From Devosia soli (GTDB lineage Bacteria > Pseudomonadota > Alphaproteobacteria > Rhizobiales > Devosiaceae), in the NCBI RefSeq assembly GCF_000970455.1, contig NZ_LAJG01000014.1:372001-436000 (forward strand): a stretch of DNA of 64,000 bases, given 5' to 3'. The notes under the pieces are model-generated. The model was given only the letters and a program-made list of their open reading frames with translations. It had not been told where the DNA came from and ran no database searches. Positions 8,503-17,587 of the stretch are shown piece by piece. The translations under genes and the position numbers were made by a program. Positions within the stretch are counted from its first letter, which is position 1. Each line of letters begins with the position of its first letter.

Positions 8503-9999
8503 ATGCCGATCACCAGCAAGACCTTCGTCAGGTCCACAGCGCTGCTCCTGCTTGTCGGCCTTCTGGCCCTGCTCGGCATTGTCGGCACCAATATATGGCT
8601 GGTCGAGCGCTCGCAGGGCTATTTCGATGAAGTGATCGAGGGGCGCTTGGCGCGCCGTGTCGCCGTCGATCTGCGCACCCAGCTTCAGGACATGGAAACG
8701 GGCCAGCGCGGCTTCATCATCACGCTCGACGAATCCTATCTCGAGCCCTATCGCGAAGCGCTGCCACTGGTCGATGAGCAGCTTGAGCGGCTCAAGCAGG
8801 TGCTGGCGCCCTACCCCGAGGCCGAAGCGCCTTTGCGCCAGCTTGAAACCGACATCGGCTTCAAGATCGAAGAGATGAACCGCACCATCGAGGAGGCCCG
8901 AAACGGCAATCGCGATACGGCAGTTGCGCTGATCAATACCAATGAAGGCAAGCAGGCTATGGATCGCAGCCGCACCTTCATCAACGCCTTGATCGAAGCC
9001 GTTGACGTGCGCCTGACCGACGGCGTCGCCAATCAGCGGGGCACCATCGAGGGCCTGCGCTGGGTCTCGATCGGCGGCGGCATCGTCATTCTCGCTGTGA
9101 TCTCGGGAGCGATCTGGGCGGTTCTGTCCTACACCGCAGAACTCGCCAAGGCCCGGCGCGAAGTCGAAGCGGCCAATACAACGCTCGAAGAACGCGTACG
9201 CGAGCGCACATCCGACCTCGGCAAGGCAAACGAGGAGATCCAGCGCTTTGCCTATATCGTTACGCATGACCTGCGCGCGCCGCTCGTCAACGTCATGGGT
9301 TTTACGAGCGAGCTCGAAACCAGCATCAACACGCTTAACGAATATATGGCGTCCAAGCCGGCCGAGGATGATCCTTATTTCATCGAGGCGCGGCAAGCAG
9401 CTACCGAAGATCTGCCCGAGGCGATCACGTTCATCCGCGCCGCAACGCGCAAAATGGACGGACTGATCAACGCCATCCTCAAGATCTCGCGCGAAGGCCG
9501 CCGGCAGCTCAAGCCCGAGCTGGTCAATATCCGCGATGTCGCGGAAGCCACGGCCAATTCCGTGCACCACCAGATCGCCGAAGGCGGTGGAGCCATCGAG
9601 ATGGATATCCGCATCGGCAAGATCATGACCGACAAGCTCTCGATCGAGCAGGTCCTCGGCAATCTGGTCGACAATGCCGTAAAGTATCAGCAGCCTGATC
9701 GGCCTTTGAAAGTCACGATCCGCGCCATGCATGTGCTGGGCAATCGCGTCCAGATCGAAGTGGAAGACAATGGCCGCGGCATTGCCGACACCGACCACGA
9801 GCGGGTCTTCGAACTCTTCCGCCGCTCGGGCGCTCAGAGCAAACCCGGCGAAGGCATTGGCCTTGCTCATGTTCGAACCATGGTTCGGGCGCTGGGCGGC
9901 GACGTCACCTTGAAGTCTACCCTCGGCGAGGGCACCACCTTTATTGTCAATCTGCCGCGCGACCTGCGCAGCCACCTTGGGAGTTCCGGCCATGAATGA
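8503..9999 (+). CDS. CHASE3-domain sensor histidine kinase
   Basis: Membrane sensor kinase of 498 residues. An N-terminal transmembrane helix (about 10-30) is followed by a periplasmic CHASE3 domain (about 40-175, with the typical ETGQRGFIITLDE), a second helix (about 182-205), a short coiled coil (ANTTLEERVRERTSDLGKANEEI), a HisKA phosphoacceptor with His255 in VTHDLRAPL, and an HATPase domain with LVDNAVKY, DNGRGIAD and GEGIGLAHV. The stimulus is unknown. Its stop overlaps the ATG of the following receiver gene (ATGAATGA), which makes that protein the likely partner. The architecture resembles cyanobacterial and proteobacterial kinases paired with Rcp1-like receivers. Confidence 0.93.
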   Translation: MPITSKTFVRSTALLLLVGLLALLGIVGTNIWLVERSQGYFDEVIEGRLARRVAVDLRTQLQDMETGQRGFIITLDESYLEPYREALPLVDEQLERLKQVLAPYPEAEAPLRQLETDIGFKIEEMNRTIEEARNGNRDTAVALINTNEGKQAMDRSRTFINALIEAVDVRLTDGVANQRGTIEGLRWVSIGGGIVILAVISGAIWAVLSYTAELAKARREVEAANTTLEERVRERTSDLGKANEEIQRFAYIVTHDLRAPLVNVMGFTSELETSINTLNEYMASKPAEDDPYFIEARQAATEDLPEAITFIRAATRKMDGLINAILKISREGRRQLKPELVNIRDVAEATANSVHHQIAEGGGAIEMDIRIGKIMTDKLSIEQVLGNLVDNAVKYQQPDRPLKVTIRAMHVLGNRVQIEVEDNGRGIADTDHERVFELFRRSGAQSKPGEGIGLAHVRTMVRALGGDVTLKSTLGEGTTFIVNLPRDLRSHLGSSGHE

Positions 10000-10435
10000 A
10001 GCCCGGCCCGTTACCATCATCATGATCGAAGACGATGAAGGCCATGCCCGCCTCATCGAAAAGAACATCCGCCGCGCCGGCGTCGCCAACCAGATCGTGC
10101 CCTTCACCAACGGCACCGAGGCACTGGCCTATCTTCTTGGTCCCGATGGCACGGGCGCGGTCAATAAGGGCCGGCAGCTTCTCGTGCTGCTCGATCTCAA
10201 CCTGCCGGACATGACCGGGATCGACATTCTCGAGAAGGTCAAGGGCAACGAGCACACCAAGCGCTCGCCCGTCGTCGTGCTCACGACCACCGACGACCAG
10301 CGCGAAATCCAGCGTTGCTATGATCTCGGCGCCAATGTGTATATTACCAAGCCCGTCGATTACGAAGGATTCGCCAACGCCATAAAGCAGCTGGGACTCT
10401 TCTTCTCGGTCATGCAGATCCCCGAGGCCGAATAA
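9992..10435 (+). CDS. Single-domain response regulator (Rcp1-like)
   Basis: A 147-residue CheY-type receiver without an output domain. It has the acidic pocket IEDDEGHARL, phosphoacceptor Asp in LLDLNLPDMTG, the conserved Thr in VVLTTTDD and the Lys in YITKPVDYEGF. The insert TNGTEALAYL and the C-terminal KQLGLFF are typical of the Rcp1 subgroup that partners bacteriophytochrome-like kinases. I chose the ATG at 9992, which overlaps the kinase stop; an upstream in-frame ATG at 9944 lies inside the kinase gene and would add 16 unlikely residues. It probably passes phosphate between its two flanking kinases. Confidence 0.92.
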   Translation: MNEARPVTIIMIEDDEGHARLIEKNIRRAGVANQIVPFTNGTEALAYLLGPDGTGAVNKGRQLLVLLDLNLPDMTGIDILEKVKGNEHTKRSPVVVLTTTDDQREIQRCYDLGANVYITKPVDYEGFANAIKQLGLFFSVMQIPEAE

Positions 10436-10438
10436 AAT

Positions 10439-11473
10439 ATGCCCAACCGCACGCCGCATGTGCTCTATGTTGATGACGACCCTGGCCTCGCCCGGCTGGT
10501 CGAAAAGGCCATGCAGCGGCGCGGCTTCGCCTTCAATCATGCCTCGAATGCCGAAGAAGGCCTGGCGGTCATCCGCGAGGGCGATATCGATGTGCTCGTG
10601 CTCGATCATTACCTGCCCACCGGCACTGGCCTCGACATGCTCGCGTCCCTCGCCTCGTTCGAGGACAAGCCGGCCGTCGTCTATGTCACGGGCTCTGCAG
10701 AAACCGCAGTGGCCGTTGCGGCGCTGAAATCGGGCGCCACCGACTATGTGCCCAAGACGCTCTCAGAAGAATTCATGGAGCTCCTCGTCGCGGCGATCGA
10801 GCATGCCATCGAGCGTGTAAAACTCAACCGCGCCAAGGCAAAGGCCGAGCGCGACATGCTCGAAGCGCGGGAGCGGGCCGAGATGCTGCTTGGCGAGGTC
10901 AATCATCGGGTCGCCAATTCGCTGGCCATGGTCGCGGCCCTTGTGGGACTTCAAGCGAATGCCGTCACCGACGCAGAGGCGAAAAGCGCACTGGCCGAAA
11001 CCCAGGCCCGCATCCACGCAATCGCCGGCGTCCATCGCCACCTGTACACTTCGGACGACGTTCGCTCTGTCCAGGTCGCCGATTATATCAGTTCGCTGGT
11101 TGCCGAACTCGAAGCCAGCGTCCAGCTCGAAGGGAAGACAGCTGCGCTCAAGGTCGATGTCGAGCAATTTCCGATGCCGACAGAAAAGGTCGCCTCGCTT
11201 GGCGTGATGCTGACCGAGCTCGTCACCAACGCGCTCAAATATGCTTATACCGGCCGTGACCTGGGCGAAGTCCGTATCGCAATGCGCCGTACCGGGGAGC
11301 AGATCGAATTGCGCGTCGAAGACGACGGCATCGGCTGGAGCGGCACTGGCAAGCCGCAAGGCACTGGCCTCGGCAGCCGCATCGTTAAAGCCATGGCGCA
11401 TAGCCTCGAGGCCACTGTCGCTTATGAAAATGCCGGCGGCGGCACGACCGTGCGGGTCACTTTCAGCGCCTGA
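10439..11473 (+). CDS. Receiver-HisKA_2 histidine kinase
   Basis: A soluble 344-residue protein with an N-terminal receiver (about 1-120; YVDDDPGLARL, phospho-Asp in LVLDHYLPTGTG, Lys in YVPKTLSEEF), a short helix rich in Ala/Glu/Lys, and a kinase core of the HisKA_2/HWE type (GEVNHRVANSLAMVAALVGLQ, with His in the NHR motif) ending in an HATPase domain (LVTNALKYA, DDGIGWSG, GTGLGSRIV). No transmembrane segment is seen. It starts three bases after the preceding receiver stop and is in the same transcription unit. The receiver-before-kinase order suggests its kinase activity is set by phosphorylation from the upstream sensor. Confidence 0.92.
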   Translation: MPNRTPHVLYVDDDPGLARLVEKAMQRRGFAFNHASNAEEGLAVIREGDIDVLVLDHYLPTGTGLDMLASLASFEDKPAVVYVTGSAETAVAVAALKSGATDYVPKTLSEEFMELLVAAIEHAIERVKLNRAKAKAERDMLEARERAEMLLGEVNHRVANSLAMVAALVGLQANAVTDAEAKSALAETQARIHAIAGVHRHLYTSDDVRSVQVADYISSLVAELEASVQLEGKTAALKVDVEQFPMPTEKVASLGVMLTELVTNALKYAYTGRDLGEVRIAMRRTGEQIELRVEDDGIGWSGTGKPQGTGLGSRIVKAMAHSLEATVAYENAGGGTTVRVTFSA

Positions 11474-11494
11474 TTGCGCCTATTGCGGCTTTGG

Positions 11495-11520
11495 GTCATT
11501 CCCGCTCGCGCGGGAATGAC
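11495..11520. terminator. Perfect hairpin between convergent genes
   Basis: An 11-bp perfect stem (GTCATTCCCGC / GCGGGAATGAC) with loop TCGC lies between the receiver-kinase gene (plus) and the carboxynorspermidine dehydrogenase gene (minus). It lacks a clear U-tract. The sequence resembles a dispersed GTCATTCCCGC-type repeat common in proteobacteria, so it could be both a repeat and a bidirectional terminator. Confidence 0.55.
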
Positions 11521-11532
11521 GGATGCCTGGAA

Positions 11533-12813
11533 TCAGGACGCGCCCAAACGCGCCGTCTTGCGTGCCGGAAGCTCTTCGTCGGCATAGCTGCGATCGCCCG
11601 CCCCGTCGCGCAGACGCGTTGGAAGCCCCATGACTTCGAGAAGATCGAGGAAGGGCACCGGCGGGAGTTCCTCGATATTGGCCATGTGGTGGCAATCCCA
11701 TTCGCCTTTGGCAATGAGCATGGCCGCAGCGACGGCTGGCACCCCCGCCGTATAGGAGATGGCCTGGCTGCCGGTTTCGGCAAAGGTCTCTTCGTGGTCG
11801 CAGATGTTGTAGATCAGCATTTCTGCGGCTGCGCCACCGCGGTGACCCTTGATAAGGTTGCCGATAAAGGTTTTGCCGGAATAGTCCGGGGCGAGCGACG
11901 CTGGATCAGGCAAAACGGCTTTGACAACCTTGAGCGGCACGATCTCCTGGCCTTCGGCCGTCACAACGGGCTTCTCTGAGAGCAGCCCGAGGTTTTTGAG
12001 AACGGTGAAGACGTTGATGTAGTGCTCGCCAAACCCCATCCAGAAGCGGATGTCGGGCACCCCGAGATTGGCCGAAAGCGAATGGATTTCGTCGTGGCCG
12101 GTAAGATAGGTCTTGTGCGTGCCAACGACCGGCAGGTCATCGGTTCGGCTGACCTCGAACATGGCATTGGCCGTCCACTGGCTCCGCTGCCAGCTCCACA
12201 CAGTACCGGTGAATTCGCGGAAATTGATCTCCGGATCGAAATTGGTCGCGAAGTACCGGCCGTGGCTGCCGGCATTAACATCGATTATGTCGATCGAGTC
12301 GATCCGGTCGAAATAATGCTGGGCGGCAAGCGCGGCATAAGCATTGACGACCCCCGGATCGAACCCCGCGCCGAGTACGGCCGTGATCCCCTTGCGCTCG
12401 CATTCGTCGCGATGCGTCCATTCATAATTGCCGTACCATGGCGGCGTCTCGCACACCTTGGATGGGTCTTCGTGGATGGCCGTGTCGATATAGGCGGCAC
12501 CGGTCTCGACACACGCGCGCAGCACAGACATGTTGAGGAAGGCCGAACCAGCATTGAGGACGATCTGGCTCTTGGTGCGCAGGATCAGGGCCTTGGTCGC
12601 CTCGATATCCATGGCGTCGAGCGCGTGCGCAGCGATCAAACCGGGCCGTTTGAGGCCCTTACGATCCAGAATACCGGCAATGATCGCCTGGCATTTTTCG
12701 ATTGTGCGGGAAGCAATGTTGATGTCGCCGAGGACATCGTTGTGCATGGCAGCCTTAACGGCGGCGACCTGCGCGACGCCCCCTGCCCCGATAATGAGAA
12801 TGTTCTTTTTCAA
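11533..12813 (-). CDS. Carboxynorspermidine/carboxyspermidine dehydrogenase (saccharopine dehydrogenase family)
   Basis: NADPH-dependent enzyme condensing aspartate semialdehyde with diaminopropane or putrescine to give carboxynorspermidine or carboxyspermidine. The 426 residues open with a Rossmann motif IIGAGGVAQVAA (about residues 6-17) and align by eye with saccharopine-dehydrogenase-like proteins (SRTIEKCQAI, GAGFDPGVVNAYAAL, IDVNAGSHGRYFATNFDPEINFREF). On sequence alone a lysine dehydrogenase is possible, but the decarboxylase of the same pathway lies 45 bases upstream on the same strand. Together they form the aspartate-semialdehyde-dependent spermidine route known in many gut and soil bacteria. 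Whether the substrate is putrescine or diaminopropane cannot be read here. Confidence 0.88.
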   Translation of the reverse strand: MKKNILIIGAGGVAQVAAVKAAMHNDVLGDINIASRTIEKCQAIIAGILDRKGLKRPGLIAAHALDAMDIEATKALILRTKSQIVLNAGSAFLNMSVLRACVETGAAYIDTAIHEDPSKVCETPPWYGNYEWTHRDECERKGITAVLGAGFDPGVVNAYAALAAQHYFDRIDSIDIIDVNAGSHGRYFATNFDPEINFREFTGTVWSWQRSQWTANAMFEVSRTDDLPVVGTHKTYLTGHDEIHSLSANLGVPDIRFWMGFGEHYINVFTVLKNLGLLSEKPVVTAEGQEIVPLKVVKAVLPDPASLAPDYSGKTFIGNLIKGHRGGAAAEMLIYNICDHEETFAETGSQAISYTAGVPAVAAAMLIAKGEWDCHHMANIEELPPVPFLDLLEVMGLPTRLRDGAGDRSYADEELPARKTARLGAS

Positions 12814-12858
12814 TTGGCACGAAACACCTTTTTGGAGGCGGACAATTCCAGGCCCCCC

Positions 12859-13959
12859 TCAGGAGAGGCTGGAGACATAATCGGCATAGCCGAATTCTCG
12901 AATGAGCTCGACCTGGCCATTGAGGCGGCGGATGGCAATGGCGGGCATCTGCACGCCGTTGAACCAGTTCTTCTTTACCATCGTGTAGCCCGCTGCATTG
13001 AGCAGCGACACTCGGCTACCAACGCGCAAAGGCTCGGGAAAGTCGAACTCCCCAAAAATATCACCAGCAAGGCATGACTTTCCGGCAATGACGTAGCGAT
13101 GCGGTCCACTATCCGGCGCGACGGCAGCGCTCTGGCGATAGATCAGCAGATCGAGCATGTGCGCCTCGACGGCGCTGTCGACGATCGCGATCGCTTTGCC
13201 GTTGTCGACGACATCGAGGACGGTGGTTTCAAGCGTTGCCGTTTCGGTCACGACGGTATCGCCCGGCTCGAGATAGACCTGCACCCCGAACTTTTCAGAA
13301 AAGGCGCGGAGGCGAGCGGCCAGCGCCTCGATGGGGTAGCCAGGCTTGGTGAAATGGATGCCGCCGCCGAGGCTCACCCAATCAACCCGGGCAAGGTGCG
13401 ATCCGAGCTTTTCCTCGAACTGGTCGAGCAGCGCTGAAAACGCCTCGAGCGAGTCGTTCTCGCAGTTGCAATGGAGCATGAAGCCGGAGACGCGATCCAT
13501 CACCGCTTCGATCCGCTCCACATTGCCTTCGCCCAGGCGGCTGAACGGACGCGCGGGATCGGCAAGATCGAAATGGGAATGACTGACGCCGGGATTGACC
13601 CGCAAGCCGATCGGTAAGTGCGCTGCCTTATCGCCGAACCGTTCGAGCTGGCTGATGGAATTGAAGATCATCTTGTCGGCCTGCGCGACCGCCTCGTCGA
13701 TCTCCGCATCCGACCAGGCAACCGAATAGGCATGCGTCTCGCCGCCGAATTTTTCGCGGCCGAGCTTCACCTCATTAAGCGACGACGAGGTCGTGCCGTC
13801 CATGTGGGGGGCGATCTGCGCGAAGGTCGACCAGGTGGCAAAGCATTTGAGCGCCAGGAGGCACTTCGCGCCAGACGCAGCCCGCAGCCGATCGACCAGC
13901 GCCAGGTTACGCGCCAGCGCCGTTTCGTCGATCAGATAATGGGGAGTCGGCAGGTCCAT
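12859..13959 (-). CDS. nspC: Carboxynorspermidine/carboxyspermidine decarboxylase
   Basis: PLP-dependent, alanine-racemase-fold decarboxylase completing norspermidine or spermidine synthesis. The 366 residues match the family. The PLP lysine is Lys38 in LALKCFATW; other hallmarks are NPGVSHSHFDLADPARPFSRLG, LHCNCENDSLEAF, SLGGGIHFTKPGYP, EPGDTVV and AGKSCLAGDIFGEF. I set the start at the ATG at 13959 (MDLPTPHYLIDE, GGAG upstream); the 22 extra residues available upstream look non-coding. First gene of the two-gene polyamine unit. Confidence 0.93.
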   Translation of the reverse strand: MDLPTPHYLIDETALARNLALVDRLRAASGAKCLLALKCFATWSTFAQIAPHMDGTTSSSLNEVKLGREKFGGETHAYSVAWSDAEIDEAVAQADKMIFNSISQLERFGDKAAHLPIGLRVNPGVSHSHFDLADPARPFSRLGEGNVERIEAVMDRVSGFMLHCNCENDSLEAFSALLDQFEEKLGSHLARVDWVSLGGGIHFTKPGYPIEALAARLRAFSEKFGVQVYLEPGDTVVTETATLETTVLDVVDNGKAIAIVDSAVEAHMLDLLIYRQSAAVAPDSGPHRYVIAGKSCLAGDIFGEFDFPEPLRVGSRVSLLNAAGYTMVKKNWFNGVQMPAIAIRRLNGQVELIREFGYADYVSSLS

Positions 13960-14082
13960 GCGCGGGCATCTCCGGGAGGAACCGGCCCACGCCGGCAGAA
14001 ACAGGAGGCCTGGATGTAAAGCCACTGTCAGCTTATCGCAAGGCTTGGGACCGAAGACCTGCCATGACCCAACAGGAATGAG

Positions 14083-14104
14083 CCCCTGGACACGGGTCCA
14101 GGGG
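14083..14104. terminator. Hairpin downstream of a small secreted-peptide gene
   Basis: A 9-bp perfect stem (CCCCTGGAC / GTCCAGGGG) with a four-base loop lies 46 bases past the stop of the minus-strand peptide gene and before nspC. There is no T-run, so it may act as a weak terminator or be a repeat. Confidence 0.45.
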
Positions 14105-14150
14105 CGTCATCGGGGCCACCGATTTGGAGGTCGAGATCGGTGGCGCGATT

Positions 14151-14297
14151 TCAGTCGCCAGTGGTCGGGGAGAGCGATTCGGTGACGCACATGGTCTTGT
14201 CCTTGAAAGCGCAATGATCGGGCGCAGCAGCGAACGACGGGGTGGCGACGCCGGCAACCATGACCGAGGCGATAACAAGCGCGAAAATCTTCTTCAT
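14151..14297 (-). CDS. Small secreted peptide, 48 residues, function unknown
   Basis: The frame begins MKKIFALVIASVMVAGVATP, a clean Sec signal sequence with likely cleavage after SFA-AA, leaving a mature peptide of about 25 residues with two cysteines eight positions apart (DHCAFKDKTMCVTE) that could form a disulfide. The ATG at 14297 has a GGAG seven bases upstream, and the stop is TGA at 14151. I do not recognise the mature sequence. It stands alone on the minus strand between rnpB and the polyamine genes, with a hairpin after it. The signal peptide and ribosome-binding site make it a probable real gene. Confidence 0.7.
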   Translation of the reverse strand: MKKIFALVIASVMVAGVATPSFAAAPDHCAFKDKTMCVTESLSPTTGD

Positions 14298-14444
14298 TTG
14301 GTGTCTCCGTGTTTTTGTTGACGAGGACACATTGCGCCGCGTGGATTGCGGCTACATTGCACAGAGAAACAATTATCTATTTAAATCATGAACTTAGCGC
14401 AATGTACTGGCAATGTACATGACCCAAACATTGCGGAAGGTAAA

Positions 14445-14830
<386 letters not shown>

Positions 14831-14859
14831 GCCGATGTAGGGGCGAGGCCCGGCTGCCG

Positions 14860-15609
14860 TCAAGCCGTAAGAAGCGTTTGAGGCTTGGGTTTGGTAATCG
14901 CCTGATAGGCAAGGTTGATCGCTGCCATGCGGGCGGTGGCAACATCGATCAGCTCTTCCGGAACGCCCTTGGCGATCAAGCGGTCCGGATGGTGCTCGGC
15001 TACGAGCCGGCGATAGACACGCCGCACTTCTTCGGGCGGAGCATCGTGGGAGAGGCCGAGGACAGTGTAAGGATCAACGCCGGCTTCCAGCATCACATGC
15101 TGGGACGCGATCTGCTCGAAGCGCACTTCGTCGAAGCCGAAGATCGAGCTCACCGAACGCAGATAGTCGAGCTCGGCTTCGTGCACCAGGCCATCGGCCG
15201 TGGCGATGAAAAACAGACCATCGAGCACATGCTCGAGCGTTTCGGGCGTGTTGGCAAAAAAGCGCGCGACCTTGCGGGCATAGGCTTCGTAGCCGGCGAC
15301 GTCTTGCTTGGCGAGGTTGAAAAGGCGCTCGACCTGCGGCTCCTGACCCTTGGTGATCTCGACCGTCGCATTGAAGGCACGGACTTCCGACGCTGTGACG
15401 GCGCCGTCGGCCATGGCCATCTTGGCTGAGAGGGCAATCAGGGCGAGCGTAAACGCTGCCTCGCGGCCCCCCGGGAGCCAATTGTCCGGATCGAGCAGAT
15501 CGGCGACATGACCGACAAAGCCGGTACGGCGCGAGAAGGAGCCGAAAAAATTCGACAGCTTCTGCCACACATCCCGGTTTTCTTCGGCCTTGCGCACGCA
15601 GCACAACAT
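14860..15609 (-). CDS. TerB-DnaJ (DjlA-like) co-chaperone
   Basis: A 249-residue protein with a TerB-like helical domain (about 50-165; AALTLALIALSAKMAMADG-type pattern, then ATADGLVHEAELDYLRSVSSIFGF) and a C-terminal J domain (about 180-245; DPYTVLGLSHDAPPEEVRRVYRRLVAEHHPDRL, with the HPD motif). J domains stimulate DnaK ATPase, and TerB-DnaJ proteins of this size are annotated as DjlA-like. Unlike E. coli DjlA there is no obvious N-terminal membrane helix. The ATG at 15609 has GAGG eight bases upstream; a GTG at 15570 is an alternative. It ends 30 bases before rnpB. Confidence 0.85.
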   Translation of the reverse strand: MLCCVRKAEENRDVWQKLSNFFGSFSRRTGFVGHVADLLDPDNWLPGGREAAFTLALIALSAKMAMADGAVTASEVRAFNATVEITKGQEPQVERLFNLAKQDVAGYEAYARKVARFFANTPETLEHVLDGLFFIATADGLVHEAELDYLRSVSSIFGFDEVRFEQIASQHVMLEAGVDPYTVLGLSHDAPPEEVRRVYRRLVAEHHPDRLIAKGVPEELIDVATARMAAINLAYQAITKPKPQTLLTA

Positions 15610-15716
15610 CTGACGGTCCTCGACAAGGGTCTATCCTGAAAGAGCCAGCAGATTATCTGCCGTGGAGCCGGCGGTCCATGCCCTCACGCGCATGGGAGCC
15701 GTCCGCAGGTCAGGTG

Positions 15717-16571
15717 TCAGAATGGCAGATAATAGACTTCGTCATCATTGCTCGGGAGCCGGCGGATCGCGCGATCGCCACTGGGCACCTGATCGAGCCA
15801 GATCCCGCCTTCGTTGTAAACCGGCTCGGGCGGCGGCGCCTGCTGGACGTTGTAGGTCGCCGAACTCTGCTGGCCGCGGCGCGCGAGGAAGTCGCTGAGC
15901 GGACCCGATTCCCAATCCTGGAGGTCATCAGAGGTGATGATCTGGTCTTGCGGCTGAATGACCGGCGCGGACGGCAGCGCCGCTTCATCGACGATGAGCG
16001 CGGGTTGGTTGGTCGCGAGCGGCACGGTGACCGGCCGGGGCCGCATGGAGAGCGGCATGGGGATCGGCGCCTCGCGCGTGGGGGGAAGTGCCGCGACCTG
16101 CTCGGTTGCAGGCGGCGTAGAAGCGAGCGTCACCGGCGACGGGGTTGCCGCGGTGGCCGGCTGCGTAGCGGGCGCGGCAGGCGTGGTTGGAGACGGCGTG
16201 GTCGCCTGCCAGGCAGTAGTCGCTGGTTTGGCAACAGCAGCAGGCTTTGCCGTCGACTCGCCACCAGTGATGTAGCTCGGCAGCGGCTTGCCGGACTGAA
16301 CAAACGCATCGACGGCGGTGCCGGTCGAGGCGGTGGTGATCTCGGGCCGCGTCTGCGGCACCGGCGCTGATGGCTTGGGGGCCGCGGCTGTCGGCTTCGG
16401 ATCGACCGCGGCCGTCTGAACCACAGGCTCCGCAGCTGCATCGACAACGGCGAGGCTGGCATTGGACGGGCCGGCAAATGCCGCGCTCAGATAATCGGCG
16501 GCAGGAATGCCAACGACGAGTAGCGCCCCGGCCCAGGCAAGGCCATTGCTCAATCGGCGATCGATTTTCAT
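15717..16571 (-). CDS. Pro/Ala/Thr-rich protein with N-terminal membrane anchor, unknown function
   Basis: About 284 residues. A short basic N-terminus precedes one hydrophobic segment (GLAWAGALLVVGIPAADYLSAAFAG) that could be a signal anchor. It is followed by about 170 low-complexity residues rich in Pro, Ala and Thr, and an ordered-looking C-terminus (EGGIWLDQVPSGDRAIRRLPSNDDEVYYLPF). The layout suggests an envelope protein with an extended periplasmic linker. I do not recognise a domain. Two starts are possible: the ATG at 16571, chosen because it leads directly into the anchor, and one at 16601. Confidence 0.7.
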   Translation of the reverse strand: MKIDRRLSNGLAWAGALLVVGIPAADYLSAAFAGPSNASLAVVDAAAEPVVQTAAVDPKPTAAAPKPSAPVPQTRPEITTASTGTAVDAFVQSGKPLPSYITGGESTAKPAAVAKPATTAWQATTPSPTTPAAPATQPATAATPSPVTLASTPPATEQVAALPPTREAPIPMPLSMRPRPVTVPLATNQPALIVDEAALPSAPVIQPQDQIITSDDLQDWESGPLSDFLARRGQQSSATYNVQQAPPPEPVYNEGGIWLDQVPSGDRAIRRLPSNDDEVYYLPF

Positions 16572-16690
16572 CAGTCCATTAGGCTCCGCATTGCGTCGCA
16601 ATTGATCGGGCGATCAATGCAAACATGGTGGCCATTTTATGAACCACCTGTTCACAAGCTATTGCGAGTCGCCTGAACGGAGCCTGAACG

Positions 16691-17587
16691 TCATCTCGGT
16701 CGGCGTCCGAGGAGCCGTGCCAGCGCCAAGACCAGATTGGCCCGGTTAAGCGTATAGAAATGGAATTCGGTGACGCCCTCGTCGAGAAGTTCGGTCACCT
16801 GTTCAGCCGCCACCGCCGCTGCGACGAGCGCGTGCGTTTCCGGATCATCTTGCAGGCCTTCGAACCGATCGGCCAGCCAATCGGGTATGGAAGCGCCGCA
16901 TCGCGCAGCAAAGCCCGAAATCTGCTTGAAGCTGTGGATCGGCTGAATGCCCGGCACGATCGGCGCCGAGATACCTGCCTTGCGGGCGCGTTCAAGGAAG
17001 CGCAGATAGTCCGCATTGTTGAAAAACATCTGCGTAATGGCACGATCGGCACCGTTGTCGATCTTGCGCTTGAGGTTGTCGATGTCCTCGTCCCAGTTGG
17101 CGCTCTGTGGGTGCTTTTCGGGATAGGCGGCGACGGAAATGTCGAAATCGCCCAGCTTGCGGATACCGGCCACAAGGTCCGCCGCGTTTTGATAGCCCTC
17201 AGGATGCGGCGTAAACGGCTGGCCGATGCCTTCCGGCGGATCGCCACGCAGCGCCACGATACGATTGACGCCTACGGCCTCGAAGCCGCGGATCACGTCG
17301 TTGATCTCGGCCTTGCTCGCACCCACGCAGGTCAGGTGGGCAGCGGCTGGCACGCCGGTGTCGGAGGTGATGTGACGTACCATGCGTAGGGTGCGCTCGC
17401 GCGTCGAGCCCCCTGCCCCATAGGTGACCGAAACAAAGCGCGGCCCGAGCGGGGCGAGCTTGTTGATCGATTCCCAGAACTTTTCTTCCATCGCATCCGT
17501 CTTGGGCGGGAAGAATTCGAAGGAAAGCTGGAGGTCGGGACGCTTGTCGGCAACGAGCCGGCTGGCGCGGAGATGGTCTTCGATCAT
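16691..17587 (-). CDS. metF: 5,10-methylenetetrahydrofolate reductase MetF
   Basis: Flavoenzyme reducing methylene-THF to methyl-THF for methionine synthesis. The 298 residues carry the family opening LSFEFFPPKTD (catalytic Glu in FEFFPP), SVTYGAGGSTRERT, AAHLTCVGAS, ALRGDPP, and AYPEKHP. I chose the ATG at 17587, which overlaps the stop of the upstream regulator (ATGA at 17584-17587) and so implies translational coupling; a longer frame to 17632 would run inside that gene. The pairing with an ArsR-type regulator places MetF under control of the methyl/SAM cycle. Confidence 0.95.
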   Translation of the reverse strand: MIEDHLRASRLVADKRPDLQLSFEFFPPKTDAMEEKFWESINKLAPLGPRFVSVTYGAGGSTRERTLRMVRHITSDTGVPAAAHLTCVGASKAEINDVIRGFEAVGVNRIVALRGDPPEGIGQPFTPHPEGYQNAADLVAGIRKLGDFDISVAAYPEKHPQSANWDEDIDNLKRKIDNGADRAITQMFFNNADYLRFLERARKAGISAPIVPGIQPIHSFKQISGFAARCGASIPDWLADRFEGLQDDPETHALVAAAVAAEQVTELLDEGVTEFHFYTLNRANLVLALARLLGRRPR

